Source: Halobacteriales archaeon QS_8_69_26 (GTDB taxonomy: Archaea > Halobacteriota > Halobacteria > Halobacteriales > SW-7-71-33). From it: DNA of 55,542 bases. This document shows positions 40,464 through 49,210 of this stretch, piece after piece. Each line of letters starts with the position of its first letter. Within the stretch, counting starts at the first letter, position 1. The position numbers and the translations under genes are program-made. The stretch spans positions 1 through 55,542 of the forward strand of contig PXRX01000014.1 of assembly GCA_003023195.1 (NCBI GenBank). The letters run 5' to 3'. The notes below the pieces were generated by a model. The model did no database searches, was not told the origin of the DNA, and was given only the letters and a program-made list of their open reading frames with translations.

Positions 40464-42335
40464 ATGTCCGACTCGAAACCGCACGTGACCCGGCTGTTTG
40501 GGGGACCGGGGAGCGGTAAGACGACCGCGCTACTCGACCGGGTGGAGGAGTTACTGGAGGAGGGGGTCGACGTGAGGGACGTCCTGGTGGTGTCCTACAC
40601 CCGTGCCGCGGCGGCCGAGATCCGCGAACGCCTGGCCGACCGACTCGACGAGAACCCGCGGGCGTTGCAGGGCAACGTCTGCACGATGCACGCCAAGGCC
40701 TACGAACTCCTGAACCTCTCGCGTGGGGACGTGGTGGGGGAGTCCGACAAGGAGGAGTTCTGTGAGGACTACGGCCTGGAGTTCGAGGACGAGTACTCGG
40801 GGGCCTCGCGCCGGACCGCACGGTCGACCACGCTCGGGAACAAGATAATCGCCACCAGCCAGTGGCTCCAGCGCACCCGCCGTGACGTCGCCGACTGGTA
40901 CGACGTCCCCTTCCAGTGGAACGACGAGAAGGTCCGGCTCCCGCCCGACATCGACGACCGGGCACAGGACGGGAACAAGTACACGCCGACCTGGCCCAGC
41001 GACGACGACCGAGTCGACGTGCCCGAGGCCGTCCGCGCCTGGCGGGCCTACAAGGGCGAGAACGACCTGGTCGGGTTCGCCGACATGCTCGAACGGGTGA
41101 AACAGCGCTCGCTGTTGCCCAACGTCGACAACCTGGTGATCGACGAGTTCCAGGACATCACCACGCTCCAGTACGACGTCTACGAGGAGTGGAAGCCCCA
41201 CCTCGACCGGGTGCTGATCGCCGGCGACGACGACCAGGTCGTCTACTCCTGGCAGGGGGCCGACCCCGCCCTGTTGCTGGACGAGGAGGTCGACGACGAC
41301 GTGGTGCTCCCGAACTCCTACCGACTGCCGTCGAACGTCCTCAACGCCGTCAACAACGAGATCCGCCACATCGACAAGCGCCAGGACAAGGACCTCAAAC
41401 CCCGGAAAGAGGGCGGCACGGTCGAGGCGATGACCCGCCCGTCGATGCTCGACCTGGTGCGGGACGTCCGCCGGACCGTCGCCGACGACGACGAGGACGA
41501 CGAACTGGAGGGGTCGATCATGGTGCTGTTCCGGGCCCGCTACCAGATGTTCCGGTTCATCGACGAGTTCCTCACCGAGGGGATGCCCTTCACCGTGATG
41601 ACCGACCAGCGGATGTGGACCGACCGGCTGGACGACTACGTGCGGGCCATCGAGAGCGTCCACGCCGACGACCCCGTCACGGGCCTCCAGGCCAGGCGCC
41701 TGGCGGACATGCTCGACGACACCGCATTCGGCACCAACGAGCGGGACGACCTGTTCGACGCCATCGACGAACGCCAGGAAGAGGCCGGGGTCGACGACCT
41801 GACCGAGATGAACCTGGAACCCGACTTCGTCCGCGACCACGTCCCGTTCGTCCCCGACCCCGTCAGCGCCTCGGAGATGGTCCGGAAGGTGACCAAGTTC
41901 CAGAAGAAGTCGATGAAGGCCTACTTCGCCTCGGGCCAGTACACCGACATGCCCCGCGACCGGATCCGCGTGGGCACCATCCACTCCGCGAAGGGTCGCG
42001 AGGCCGACCACGTCTACGTCGGGACCGACCTCACCGAGAAGGTGGTCGAGCAGATGGCCGCCACCGTCGAGGACCCGACCGACGTGCCGGGCTGTGACCG
42101 GTTCACCAAGACCACCTCGCCCGTTCCCACCCTCACGGACAACGAGCGCCGGGTCTTCTACGTGGGGATGTCCCGCGCCCGCGAGCGCCTCGTCCTCATG
42201 GAGAACCTGGTCGGCGGCGCGCCCACCCTCCCCATCGACGTCCTCCTGTACGACGAACCGGTGGAAATGGACATCGAGGAACTCCTCGAGGAGGCCAAGG
42301 AGTCGGTCCAGGAAGCCGAGGCGACCCCGCCCTGA
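40464..42335 (+). CDS. UvrD/Rep-type superfamily 1 DNA helicase
   Basis: A 623-residue ATP-dependent 3'-5' helicase with all SF1A motifs: I GGPGSGKTTALL (residues 13-24), Ia VVSYTRAAAAEIRERL, II LVIDEFQDIT, III IAGDDDQVVYSWQGA, IV LPNSYRLPSNV, V VGTIHSAKGREADHVYVG and VI VFYVGMSRARERLVL. Subdomain 2B is short compared with E. coli UvrD (~720 residues) and carries acidic inserts. The C-terminus ends in an acidic helix. Roles in repair or plasmid/phage processing are typical. No partner nuclease is adjacent. Confidence 0.94.
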   Translation: MSDSKPHVTRLFGGPGSGKTTALLDRVEELLEEGVDVRDVLVVSYTRAAAAEIRERLADRLDENPRALQGNVCTMHAKAYELLNLSRGDVVGESDKEEFCEDYGLEFEDEYSGASRRTARSTTLGNKIIATSQWLQRTRRDVADWYDVPFQWNDEKVRLPPDIDDRAQDGNKYTPTWPSDDDRVDVPEAVRAWRAYKGENDLVGFADMLERVKQRSLLPNVDNLVIDEFQDITTLQYDVYEEWKPHLDRVLIAGDDDQVVYSWQGADPALLLDEEVDDDVVLPNSYRLPSNVLNAVNNEIRHIDKRQDKDLKPRKEGGTVEAMTRPSMLDLVRDVRRTVADDDEDDELEGSIMVLFRARYQMFRFIDEFLTEGMPFTVMTDQRMWTDRLDDYVRAIESVHADDPVTGLQARRLADMLDDTAFGTNERDDLFDAIDERQEEAGVDDLTEMNLEPDFVRDHVPFVPDPVSASEMVRKVTKFQKKSMKAYFASGQYTDMPRDRIRVGTIHSAKGREADHVYVGTDLTEKVVEQMAATVEDPTDVPGCDRFTKTTSPVPTLTDNERRVFYVGMSRARERLVLMENLVGGAPTLPIDVLLYDEPVEMDIEELLEEAKESVQEAEATPP

Positions 42336-42422
42336 CCGCGGATCCCCCGCGACACTTCCTTCTTTCTCGCTTTCCGTTTGATACTCCTCGGTAGCCGTCC
42401 CTCCCGGGTTGCCCCCGCGCTC

Positions 42423-42677
42423 TCACTCCTCGTCGGTCGCCGCCTCGGACTCGTCGGTGACGACCCCCCCGACGACCGTCTGGGCGATCTCGACGGGGAC
42501 GTCGGAGGGCCTGATCAGGTACTCCTCGAAGGCGATCATCAGGAACGCGAGGGCCACCATCACCGCCCCCAGGGCACGGTCCCCGCGCAGGAAGAAGTTC
42601 GCCCCCGCGAGACCGATGGGCGCGGCGAACGCGACCGTCACCGCGAGCGAGAGGGTGTCGATGATGCTCCGGGCCAC
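42423..42677 (-). CDS. Small two-helix membrane protein (DUF7533-like)
   Basis: About 84 residues from a GTG at 42675-42677. RSIIDTLSLAVTVAFAAPIG and then GALGAVMVALAFLMIAFEEY-type hydrophobic segments are joined by NFFLRGDRA. The tail is DVPVEIAQTVVGGVVTDESE. It resembles haloarchaeal small proteins that begin with GIVDTLGLA, which I recall as DUF7533. The frame stays open upstream because it runs antisense to ribE. A TTG 24 bases further up is an alternative start. The 246 bases between this gene and ribE hold no other gene. Confidence 0.7.
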   Translation of the reverse strand: MARSIIDTLSLAVTVAFAAPIGLAGANFFLRGDRALGAVMVALAFLMIAFEEYLIRPSDVPVEIAQTVVGGVVTDESEAATDEE

Positions 42678-42947
42678 GCCGACGGCTTCGGGACGATCCA
42701 ATGTATGTCCTCCGCATCCGGTCAGTTCTGTACTGTTCGGACGAGACATCCATGACGGTATTCTCGTCCGGGGCTCCGTTGGAAGCCCCCGGCCCCTTCC
42801 ATTCCCACCCGACGCCGGTTGCTCCACCAGCCATCGTCTATTCGAACACCCCGGTCGGTTCCGATCGTGGCGTGACCGGTCACGGAACGGAGCCGTTCCA
42901 GATCTGAGTGTCGTAACGCTTTCACGGCCGATCCCCCAATTTCGGGT

Positions 42948-43592
42948 ATGTTCACGGGCATCGTCGAGGGGACGGGCGTCGTCACCGACGTGGCGGAGAG
43001 CGAGGACGGCCGCCGGATGCGGGTCGCGGCGGACGTGGACGACCTCGAAGTGGGGCAGAGCGTCGCGATCAACGGGGCCTGTCTCACCGTCGAGTCCCAC
43101 GGGCACTACGACGGCGACCCGCCCTCCGTGGGCGACCTGGACCCCGACGACCTGGCGGGCACCGCCTGGTTCGAGGTGTTCCTCGCGGAGGAGACGGTCG
43201 ACAGGACGTACTTCGACCGCCTCGGACCGGGCGACCGGGTGAACGTCGAACGCGCCCTCCGGGCCGACGACCGCCTGGACGGTCACTTCGTGCAGGGCCA
43301 CGTCGACGGAACCGCCGAGGTGGTCGACGTGCGCGAGGTCGGCGAGGACTGGGTGTTCGAGTTCTCCCTGCCCGACGACCTGCGGGGTTACGTCGTCGAG
43401 AAGGGGTCCATCGCGGTGGACGGCATCAGTCTCACCGTCGCCGATCTCGACGAGAGCGAGGACGCATTCACCATCGCGATCATCCCCGAGACCTACCGGG
43501 TGACCACCCTCTCGGACAAGGCCCCCGGCGACCCCGTCCACCTGGAGGCCGACGTCGTCGCGAAGTACGTCGAGTCGCTGGTCGACCGCTAA
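42948..43592 (+). CDS. ribE: Riboflavin synthase, bacterial (alpha-subunit) type
   Basis: A 214-residue enzyme that dismutates two 6,7-dimethyl-8-ribityllumazines into riboflavin. The two homologous barrels begin MFTGIVEGTGVVTDV and HFVQGHVDGTAEVVDV. Each carries the family GxxLTV block: NGACLTVESH (with the catalytic-region Cys) and VDGISLTVADL. The C-terminal helix ADVVAKYVESLVDR completes the trimer contact. The spacer between the barrels is longer and more acidic than in bacteria (YDGDPPSVGDLDPDDLAG insert). Haloarchaea use this bacterial-type enzyme, while many other archaea use RibC. Its end overlaps the convergent methyltransferase gene by 4 bases. Confidence 0.95.
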   Translation: MFTGIVEGTGVVTDVAESEDGRRMRVAADVDDLEVGQSVAINGACLTVESHGHYDGDPPSVGDLDPDDLAGTAWFEVFLAEETVDRTYFDRLGPGDRVNVERALRADDRLDGHFVQGHVDGTAEVVDVREVGEDWVFEFSLPDDLRGYVVEKGSIAVDGISLTVADLDESEDAFTIAIIPETYRVTTLSDKAPGDPVHLEADVVAKYVESLVDR

Positions 43593-44254
43593 TCGGGTGG
43601 TTTCTGCACGTACACGCAGGGATACCACGAGAGCGCACCGTGCACGTCGTCGGGGGCGTCCACGAAGTCCCAGTAATCGTGGGCGGGCACTCCGAGAAGG
43701 GTGGCGATCCGGTCCCGGGAAATCTCGTTGACGCGGTTACAGACCAGTTCGAACCGGCGGTACAGCGGGGTCCCCTCCTCGATTCCCTCGGCGTACGTCT
43801 CACAGAACTCCTCGTTCGGGTAGTTGACGACGAGGTACCCGCCGGGTTCGACGAGGGAATAGAGGTCGCGGAGCGCCAGTTCGACGTCCCGGACGTAGGG
43901 GAGCGTCGCGTAGCAGTAAACGACCCCGAACTGTCGGTCGATCCCGGTCTCCGGAAGGCTCGCGACCCCGAAGGAGAGGTTTTCCTGCGCTCCGTACTGC
44001 GAGCGGTTCCGATCGATGACCGACTCCGAGACGTCGTACCCCCAGACCTCCGTTTCCGGGTACTCCGACGCGACAGTCGCGGGGACTGCGCCTTCCCCGC
44101 ACCCCACCGCAGCGAACGACCGGGGAACGCCGACTTCCCCGACGAACCGCACGAGGTACTCGACCGTGTCCGAACTCGCGGCGGCGTCCATCGGCCCTCC
44201 GTCGACGTCGCCCCGCCAGTACCCGTCCCAGTCGATGGTGTCCCGGCCGTCCAT
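43589..44254 (-). CDS. Class I SAM-dependent methyltransferase
   Basis: 221 residues. The SAM-binding motif I is SFAAVGCGEGAVPATVASEY (G-C-G-E-G, about residues 47-60). Motif II is EVWGYDVSESVIDRNRSQYG with acidic Asp, and VVYCYATLPYVRDVELALRD and LVEPGGYLVVNYPNE are motifs post-II and III. The C-terminal part (VNEISRDRIATLLGVPAHDY, LSWYPCVYVQKPPD) is specific to a smaller haloarchaeal group. GC content and codon bias are lower than in neighbouring genes, suggesting more recent transfer. The methyl acceptor is unknown. Confidence 0.88.
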   Translation of the reverse strand: MDGRDTIDWDGYWRGDVDGGPMDAAASSDTVEYLVRFVGEVGVPRSFAAVGCGEGAVPATVASEYPETEVWGYDVSESVIDRNRSQYGAQENLSFGVASLPETGIDRQFGVVYCYATLPYVRDVELALRDLYSLVEPGGYLVVNYPNEEFCETYAEGIEEGTPLYRRFELVCNRVNEISRDRIATLLGVPAHDYWDFVDAPDDVHGALSWYPCVYVQKPPD

Positions 44255-44402
44255 CGTTCGCCAATTTTACAGTCGAAACATAACTCTTCTCCCCGACCCT
44301 CCACGGCGAGCAAAAATCCGTCCTCCTGACGGCAACACTTAGGTGTCTCCAGCCCCTGTGATCACACGAGAGCGACCGGATCCACCGGTCGAAATTACCC
44401 CC

Positions 44403-45152
44403 ATGACGCACTCCACGAAACCAGCCGCGTCACCGATGCGTAGCCTGCCAGTCCCGGACCGGGACCTCGAGGAGCGATCGCTTCGCGCCCGGACCGAACC
44501 GATGGCCGTCACCGACTTCGGCACCAACATCTACGAGGTCCGGACCGATAGCGGAACCTACATGGTCGACCTCGGTGCGGGGCGGTGCACCTGCCCCGAC
44601 CACCACTTCCGCGGCGCCCGGTGCAAGCACCTGCGCCGGGTCGCCATCGAGGTCACCGAGGGCCGGGTCCCGCCGCCGGGCCACGTCGCCGTCGAGTGCC
44701 GGGACTGCGACAGCGAGGTGTTCGTCCCGGTCGACGACGTCGAGGACGGCCCGCACTACTGTCCGGTCCACCGCGTCGTGCCGGGCGACGCCGTCCGCGA
44801 CCGCGAGACGGGCCACCGCCTCGTGGCCGTCACCCACCCCGCCCGCCGGGCCGACGACGTGTCGATTCCGGGAACGGACGCGACGGTCGCCGATTACCGG
44901 ACCAACCGCGAGTACGACCCCGACGAACCGGTCGTCGGCGCGGTCTACCCCCGCGCCCGGGTGACCGCCGAGGGCGTCGAACCCCGCGAGCTACAGGTGT
45001 ACTCCTTCCCCCGATCCCGGCTCGTCCGGGTGGATCCGGAACCGGAACGTACGCCGGACGCCCGGACATCCTCCGCCGGTGAGCCACGAAACCGGGATCG
45101 CCGCGAGGAGAACCGACGCGACCGGGATCGCCGGGACCGTGCCGACGCCTGA
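44403..45152 (+). CDS. SWIM zinc-finger protein
   Basis: 249 residues from the ATG at 44403. The SWIM motif C-x-C-x(9)-C-x-H is CTCPDHHFRGARCKH (about residues 62-76), preceded by YEVRTDSGTYMVDLGAGR. A second possible zinc site, CRDCDSEVFV with YCPVH, follows. Then come a beta-rich region (TGHRLVAVTHPARRADDV, VVGAVYPRARVTAEG) and a highly charged, R/D-repetitive C-terminal tail (NRDRREENRRDRDRRDRADA). SWIM domains bind DNA or proteins, and archaeal members may link to Rad51 paralogues. Earlier in-frame starts would add 20 residues without conservation. Confidence 0.86.
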   Translation: MTHSTKPAASPMRSLPVPDRDLEERSLRARTEPMAVTDFGTNIYEVRTDSGTYMVDLGAGRCTCPDHHFRGARCKHLRRVAIEVTEGRVPPPGHVAVECRDCDSEVFVPVDDVEDGPHYCPVHRVVPGDAVRDRETGHRLVAVTHPARRADDVSIPGTDATVADYRTNREYDPDEPVVGAVYPRARVTAEGVEPRELQVYSFPRSRLVRVDPEPERTPDARTSSAGEPRNRDRREENRRDRDRRDRADA

Positions 45153-45170
45153 CCCGCCGCGCCGGACCGC

Positions 45171-45611
45171 CTAGTCCTCCTCGTCCTCGCCGGCGAACTC
45201 GCTCAGTCGGCGGCGCTCCGACCGGCCGACGAGTTCGTCGAAGTCGGTGCCGTCGGACAGCGCCGTCTCCTTCTTGACCCGGTAGTTGCCGCCGTCGGTC
45301 GTGTACAGGTCCGCGGGGTGGAAGAAGAACCAGTCCTCCTGGTCGAACCGGACGCCGATCCGCGGTTTCGCGCCGAAGTTCCGCGCGAAGTAGACCAGCG
45401 ACTCGACCTCCTCGCCGCTCAGGTAGATGCGGTCGCCCGAACTCGACTTGGCCTCGACGGCGTAGAAGTCCTCGCCGTCGCCCGCGAGCACGTCCGGGAG
45501 GTCCCGCTCGGTCGCGGAGCCGGACGCCGGCGCCCGCATCACGGCGAAGCCGGCGTCGTCGAGCAGATTGACGAGTTCGCGCTCCCGGCGGTCGCCCTTC
45601 CTGCTGGACAT
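45171..45611 (-). CDS. hjc: Holliday junction resolvase
   Basis: A 146-residue archaeal resolvase that cuts four-way junctions in recombination. The nuclease fold is complete: [20 protein letters not shown] (catalytic Glu in RERE), [20 protein letters not shown] (Asp) and [17 protein letters not shown] (E-x-K). The family's [17 protein letters not shown] and FFFHPADLY segments follow. An acidic tail EFAGEDEED ends the protein. CTTTAAGTTAC on the minus strand about 21-32 bases upstream (45632-45643) fits a TATA element. Confidence 0.95.
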   Translation of the reverse strand: MSSRKGDRRERELVNLLDDAGFAVMRAPASGSATERDLPDVLAGDGEDFYAVEAKSSSGDRIYLSGEEVESLVYFARNFGAKPRIGVRFDQEDWFFFHPADLYTTDGGNYRVKKETALSDGTDFDELVGRSERRRLSEFAGEDEED

Positions 45612-45697
45612 CCCGCGGGGATCGGAGCCGGCGTAACTTAAAGGAAGTCGTCGGAGAGCGGGACGGCAGGGTGGGGCGAGGCTGGACGACGGTCCGT

Positions 45698-46123
45698 TCA
45701 GAACGGATCCTCGGTCGGTTCGCCGTCCTCGGTCGGGGGCGCGACCATGTCGATGAACTCCTCGACGGACGGTTCCTCGACGGCGATCCGGACTTGCAGG
45801 TCGCCCAGTTCGTCCTCGTTCCCGACGGCGAAGTTGACCGCGCCCTGGAAGGCGGCCAGTTTCTTCAGGTCGAAGTGGATGGCGTCGCCGTACTGTTCGG
45901 CGCGGAACTGCTCGCGGGCGGTGTCGAGGATGGCCTGTTCGTGCAGGCGCTCCGAGAACTCCGACAGGTTGTGGGTCCGGCCGACGATCCGGCCGTCCTC
46001 CCGCTCGAACTCGGCGTCCGGGAAGAGGTTCCGGACGGCGTCCTCGACGCGGTCCGGGACCTCGGTGTCCTGGACGGGGGCGACGACCCGGACCTCGGCG
46101 CGGTAGACGGCGGACCCGCTCAT
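45698..46123 (-). CDS. UPF0201 RNA-binding-domain protein
   Basis: A 141-residue protein with a ribosomal-L5-like fold. Conserved blocks are [58 protein letters not shown] and [20 protein letters not shown]. The start ATG at 46121-46123 overlaps the stop of the upstream UPF0200 kinase-like gene (ATGA), a pairing conserved in many archaea. RNA binding is inferred from the fold in family members. The tail is acidic. Confidence 0.9.
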   Translation of the reverse strand: MSGSAVYRAEVRVVAPVQDTEVPDRVEDAVRNLFPDAEFEREDGRIVGRTHNLSEFSERLHEQAILDTAREQFRAEQYGDAIHFDLKKLAAFQGAVNFAVGNEDELGDLQVRIAVEEPSVEEFIDMVAPPTEDGEPTEDPF

Positions 46124-46713
46124 CGTCCGTCCTCCGCCCCGACGGGGTCGACGCCCTCCAGTGCGGCCTCGGGGTCCCGGAGGATCGACCGCACCCGGTC
46201 GCGGTACTCGGCCAGGCCGGCGGTGTTCTCGACGGTGGCGTCGGCCATCTCGATGGCCTCGCCCATCCCGAAGCCGAGTTCCCGCTCTTCCCGGGCCCGG
46301 AGGGCCTCGTCGGTCAGGTCGCTCTCGTCGCGTCCCCGGTCGCGGAGTCGCTCGGCACGCTGTTCGAAGGGGGCCGCCACGCTGACGAGGACGAACGAGT
46401 CGCCGAAGGCCTCCTCGAACCGTTCGACCTCCACGCCGGAGCGCACCCCGTCGACCAGCACCACGTCCGCCCCTGAGTCGAGGTACTCGCGCACCGGCGG
46501 TATCGTCCGGTCGGCGATGGCCGTCTCGCCGTCCTCCTCGCGGAGTTGCCGGGCGACGTCCCCGTGGTGGGTCTCGGGGTCCAGCCCCCGGTCGCGGCAG
46601 GCCTGGCGAACCACGTCGCCCATCGTGACGACCGGGACGCCCTCGTCGCGGGCCACCTCGGCGAACTCCCCTTTCCCGCTGCCCGGCAGTCCGACGGTGG
46701 CGATGACGGTCAT
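46120..46713 (-). CDS. UPF0200 AAA/dephospho-CoA-kinase-like NTPase
   Basis: A 197-residue P-loop protein. Walker [12 protein letters not shown] is at residues 8-18, followed by [20 protein letters not shown] and the NMP-kinase-like lid region. [40 protein letters not shown] and a C-terminal [19 protein letters not shown] match UPF0200 proteins related to adenylate and dephospho-CoA kinases. The substrate is unknown. It is the first gene of a two-gene operon with the UPF0201 gene. GCTTAAGGG at about 46738-46746 is a possible TATA region. Confidence 0.9.
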   Translation of the reverse strand: MTVIATVGLPGSGKGEFAEVARDEGVPVVTMGDVVRQACRDRGLDPETHHGDVARQLREEDGETAIADRTIPPVREYLDSGADVVLVDGVRSGVEVERFEEAFGDSFVLVSVAAPFEQRAERLRDRGRDESDLTDEALRAREERELGFGMGEAIEMADATVENTAGLAEYRDRVRSILRDPEAALEGVDPVGAEDGR

Positions 46714-46873
46714 TGGGGAGTGGTAGGCCGAAGCGGCGCTTAAGGGCTGTGCCTTCCGCCGCCGACGGTACGGGTCCGGTGGAACGGGCGGCGAGGATCC
46801 CAACCTCGGGGCTACTACCGGCGGGGATCCGCGCCACCCGGCGGCTTTTGTCCGTCCGGACCCAATTCGTCGT

Positions 46874-47503
46874 ATGAGCGACCCCGACGACACCCCACTG
46901 GTCGTCTACTCCGACTACGTCTGTCCCTTCTGCTACCTCGGGAGGGCGTCGCTGGAGGAGTACCTGGCCGAGGCCGGGGACCCGCCCGACGTGGAGTGGC
47001 GACCGTTCGACCTGCGGGGCCACAAGCGCGGTCCCGACGGGGAGATCGACCACTCGGTCGACGACGGCAAGGACGAGGACTACTACGAGCAGGCCCGCCG
47101 GAACGTGGAGCGCCTGAGCGAGCAGTACGGCGTGGAGATGGACCTCGACATCGCGCGGGACGTCGACTCCTGGAACGCCCAGGTCGCATCGCTGTACGTC
47201 CGCCGGGAGTTCCCCGACCGGTACGGGGCGTTCCACGACGCCGTCTTCGACGCGCTCTGGGGGGAGGGTCGGGACGTCGGCGACCCGGACGTACTGGCCG
47301 ACGTCGCCGAGTCGGTGGACCTGCCGCCCGACGAGGTCCGGGCGGCCGCGGCGGACGAGGACCTGGCGGCCGACCTCCGCGAGGAGTTCGAGGCCGCCCG
47401 GCGGGTCGGTATCACCGCCGTCCCCACCTTCGTCTACGGCGACCACGCCGCCCGTGGGGCGGTGCCCCCGGAGCACCTGACGAGACTCGTCGAGGGCGTG
47501 TAG
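46874..47503 (+). CDS. DsbA-family (FrnE-like) thiol oxidoreductase
   Basis: A 209-residue cytoplasmic thioredoxin-fold protein without a signal peptide. The active site is YSDYVCPFCYLG (CPFC, about residues 17-20). The helical insertion typical of FrnE/HCCA isomerase-like members occupies the middle (VEWRPFDLRGHKRGPDGE, YYEQARRNVERLSEQYGVEM, FHDAVFDALWGEGRDVGDPD). The cis-Pro loop is VGITAVPTFVYGD. It probably exchanges disulfides or isomerises glutathione/bacillithiol-like adducts. A GTG/ATG ambiguity is absent; the ATG at 46874 is clear. Confidence 0.92.
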   Translation: MSDPDDTPLVVYSDYVCPFCYLGRASLEEYLAEAGDPPDVEWRPFDLRGHKRGPDGEIDHSVDDGKDEDYYEQARRNVERLSEQYGVEMDLDIARDVDSWNAQVASLYVRREFPDRYGAFHDAVFDALWGEGRDVGDPDVLADVAESVDLPPDEVRAAAADEDLAADLREEFEAARRVGITAVPTFVYGDHAARGAVPPEHLTRLVEGV

Positions 47504-47524
47504 TCCCGGGATCCTCCGGGACTA

Positions 47525-48235
47525 TCATCCGACCAGGTCTCCCAGGTCGGGGTGGTCCCGGTGGTCTTCCAGGTCCGCCGGGAACTCGCCCGCCGGTGCC
47601 TCGGACACCCGGTCCCGGACCGCCTGCCAGTCCTCGTGTCGACAGAGGACGTGCACCGGTATCTCGTCGAGGCCGAGGACCGACGCGATGGCGAACCGGT
47701 GGAACCCCTCGGTCCAGAGCACCTCGCCGGCCCGGTCGATCACGACCATCGGCTCCAGGTGGTTGGCGTAGGCGTCCTCGAAGGGGTTGTCGTCGCTGGC
47801 CGTCTCGTGGGTCGCCGCCTCGTTCGGCCGGTACCCCTCCTCGTCGATCGACCGGTAGAGGTCGTCGACGTACGCACACCTGACCTCGCGGAACTCCGCC
47901 AGGCTTCCATAGCCCCGGAGGGTCTCGCCGTCCTCGAACCGCTCGGCCGCCCACTCGTAGAGGTCCGTCTCCTCCCAGTCCCGGTCCTCCACGAATCGCT
48001 GTTCCATCGACCGGTAGTGCATCGTCTTCCGGACGGGATGACGGTGCTCGTCGTCGTCCCAGTCCCCGCCCCGGACCCGACCGAGTCCCAGGTCGAGGCG
48101 GAGTTCGTTGGTGTAGTGGGTGACCGCCTCCGGATCGACCGGCAGGAGCCGCCAGGGATCCGCCGGCGCCCCGTAGGCCCGCCCGTTCGCGTGGTCGTGC
48201 CACTCCGTGTAGTAACGAAAGCGGTCGAGGTCCAT
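47525..48235 (-). CDS. ParB-like/HTH-free hypothetical protein
   Basis: 236 residues from the ATG at 48233-48235. The N-terminus MDLDRFRYYTEWHDHANGRA and the DPEAVTHYTNELRLDLGLGR block precede a charged middle (HPVRKTMHYRSMEQRFVEDR). The C-terminal part has MVVIDRAGEVLWTEGFHRFA followed by LGLDEIPVHVLCRHEDWQAV. The last resembles ParB/sulfiredoxin folds, where G-x-H-R-x-x-A precedes IPVxVxxR, so nucleotide or phosphate chemistry is possible. Related proteins occur near glycan loci. The frame continues open upstream through repeats, which are not part of the gene. Confidence 0.75.
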   Translation of the reverse strand: MDLDRFRYYTEWHDHANGRAYGAPADPWRLLPVDPEAVTHYTNELRLDLGLGRVRGGDWDDDEHRHPVRKTMHYRSMEQRFVEDRDWEETDLYEWAAERFEDGETLRGYGSLAEFREVRCAYVDDLYRSIDEEGYRPNEAATHETASDDNPFEDAYANHLEPMVVIDRAGEVLWTEGFHRFAIASVLGLDEIPVHVLCRHEDWQAVRDRVSEAPAGEFPADLEDHRDHPDLGDLVG

Positions 48236-48298
48236 GCCAGTCCCGAGGGTTCCGGACCGGATACCGGTTCGGATCCGGCCTGTTCTCGGTCGGGCTCC

Positions 48299-48391
48299 GG
48301 ACCGACGGGCGTCGACCGGAAGCGGATCCGGACCGACGGGCGTCGACCGGAAGCGGATCCGGACCGACCGGTCGTCGACCGGAAGCGGATC
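48299..48391. repeat. 31-bp tandem repeat, three copies
   Basis: The unit GGACCGACGGGCGTCGACCG plus GAAGCGGATCC repeats at 48299-48329, 48330-48360 and 48361-48391; the last differs in a few central bases. Every copy ends in GGATCC. It lies 64 bases upstream of the 47525-48235 gene. Confidence 0.95.
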
Positions 48392-48675
48392 CGCTCGCGT
48401 GGACCCCGCTGGCAACTCCCCGATCCCCCGGCCGAACGTCCCTCCGGCGCGCGAGGAACGCGCGAGGGACGACCGAGCGAGGGTCCCGGGACCGCAGGAA
48501 CCGGGACCCGAGGGAGGGAGTCGGCTGGGGAGGGCGTGGCTACCGGGCCGACGTTCGGCCCCTCTCACCGGGGATCGGTCCGGCGGCCCCGTGCGACGCC
48601 GGGAGTCGCACCGGACCGGCGACCGTCACTCCGCGGCGGTCGCCGTCCCGACACGACCCGGACATCGGACCGGAC
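48392..48675. other. Intergenic region with a strong hairpin
   Basis: No gene is seen. GGGTCCCGG (48481-48489) and CCGGGACCC (48501-48509) form a perfect 9-bp stem with an 11-base loop. GCGCGAGGAACGCGCGAGG nearby is a further local repeat. It could fold as an RNA element or be repeat debris. Confidence 0.45.
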
Positions 48676-48951
48676 TCAGAACGAGGAGAGCCCCTGCTTG
48701 AACTTCCGGACGATGTCCTTCTGCTGGAGGTAGCTCGCGGCCGCGAGCAGCGTCGGGGCCCACAGACCCACGAAGATGCCGCCTTCCTTGTCGCCCTTGA
48801 TGTAGAACCGGTACCACGCGTACAGCACCGACATCCCCGCCGCGGTCGCGACCGGATCGCCCGCCGACATCGGCGTCCGTTCCGCCATCTTCTCGGCGCT
48901 CTCCTTTGCTTTCGACTCCGTCTGCCTGTCGCTCTGCTGGAACAGTGCCAT
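48676..48951 (-). CDS. Conserved small haloarchaeal membrane protein
   Basis: 91 residues. A polar helical N-terminus (MALFQQSDRQTESKAKESAE) and a weakly hydrophobic centre (DPVATAAGMSVLYAWYRFYI) are followed by KGDKEGGIFVGLWAPTLLAA. The end is a basic SYLQQKDIVRKFKQGLSSF. This looks like two membrane-spanning helices in a strongly conserved haloarchaeal family without known function. Codon use is typical and the start unambiguous. Confidence 0.82.
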   Translation of the reverse strand: MALFQQSDRQTESKAKESAEKMAERTPMSAGDPVATAAGMSVLYAWYRFYIKGDKEGGIFVGLWAPTLLAAASYLQQKDIVRKFKQGLSSF

Positions 48952-49143
48952 GCGTCACCTATCTGGGAGGGGACGCTTGTGGCTATGTTGCCGTCAGTTG
49001 CAGGCCCCGTCGGACCCCTCGACACACCGGCGGTCGGCGGGTTCGGTCCGGTCCTCGACGGCCGATTGGCCTCGGTCCGATCCCCGGCGGCGGATCGGGT
49101 CCGGTCCGTCCTCGCTGGCCCGTCCGCGTCCGCTCGGCGTTGA

Positions 49144-49210
49144 GGACCGATCCGCCTCAGTCCGACTCCGGGGACCGGTCCGCCTCAGTCCGACTCCGGG
49201 GACCGGTCCG
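49144..49210. repeat. 28-bp tandem duplication at the doxX-like 3' end
   Basis: GGACCGATCCGCCTCAGTCC plus GACTCCGG (49144-49171) is followed by a near-identical copy (49172-49199) and an 11-base third start (49200-49210). On the minus strand the gene's stop TGA lies in the second copy (49185-49187), and the same stop is repeated at 49157-49159. The remaining space to 48951 holds nothing else. Confidence 0.9.
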
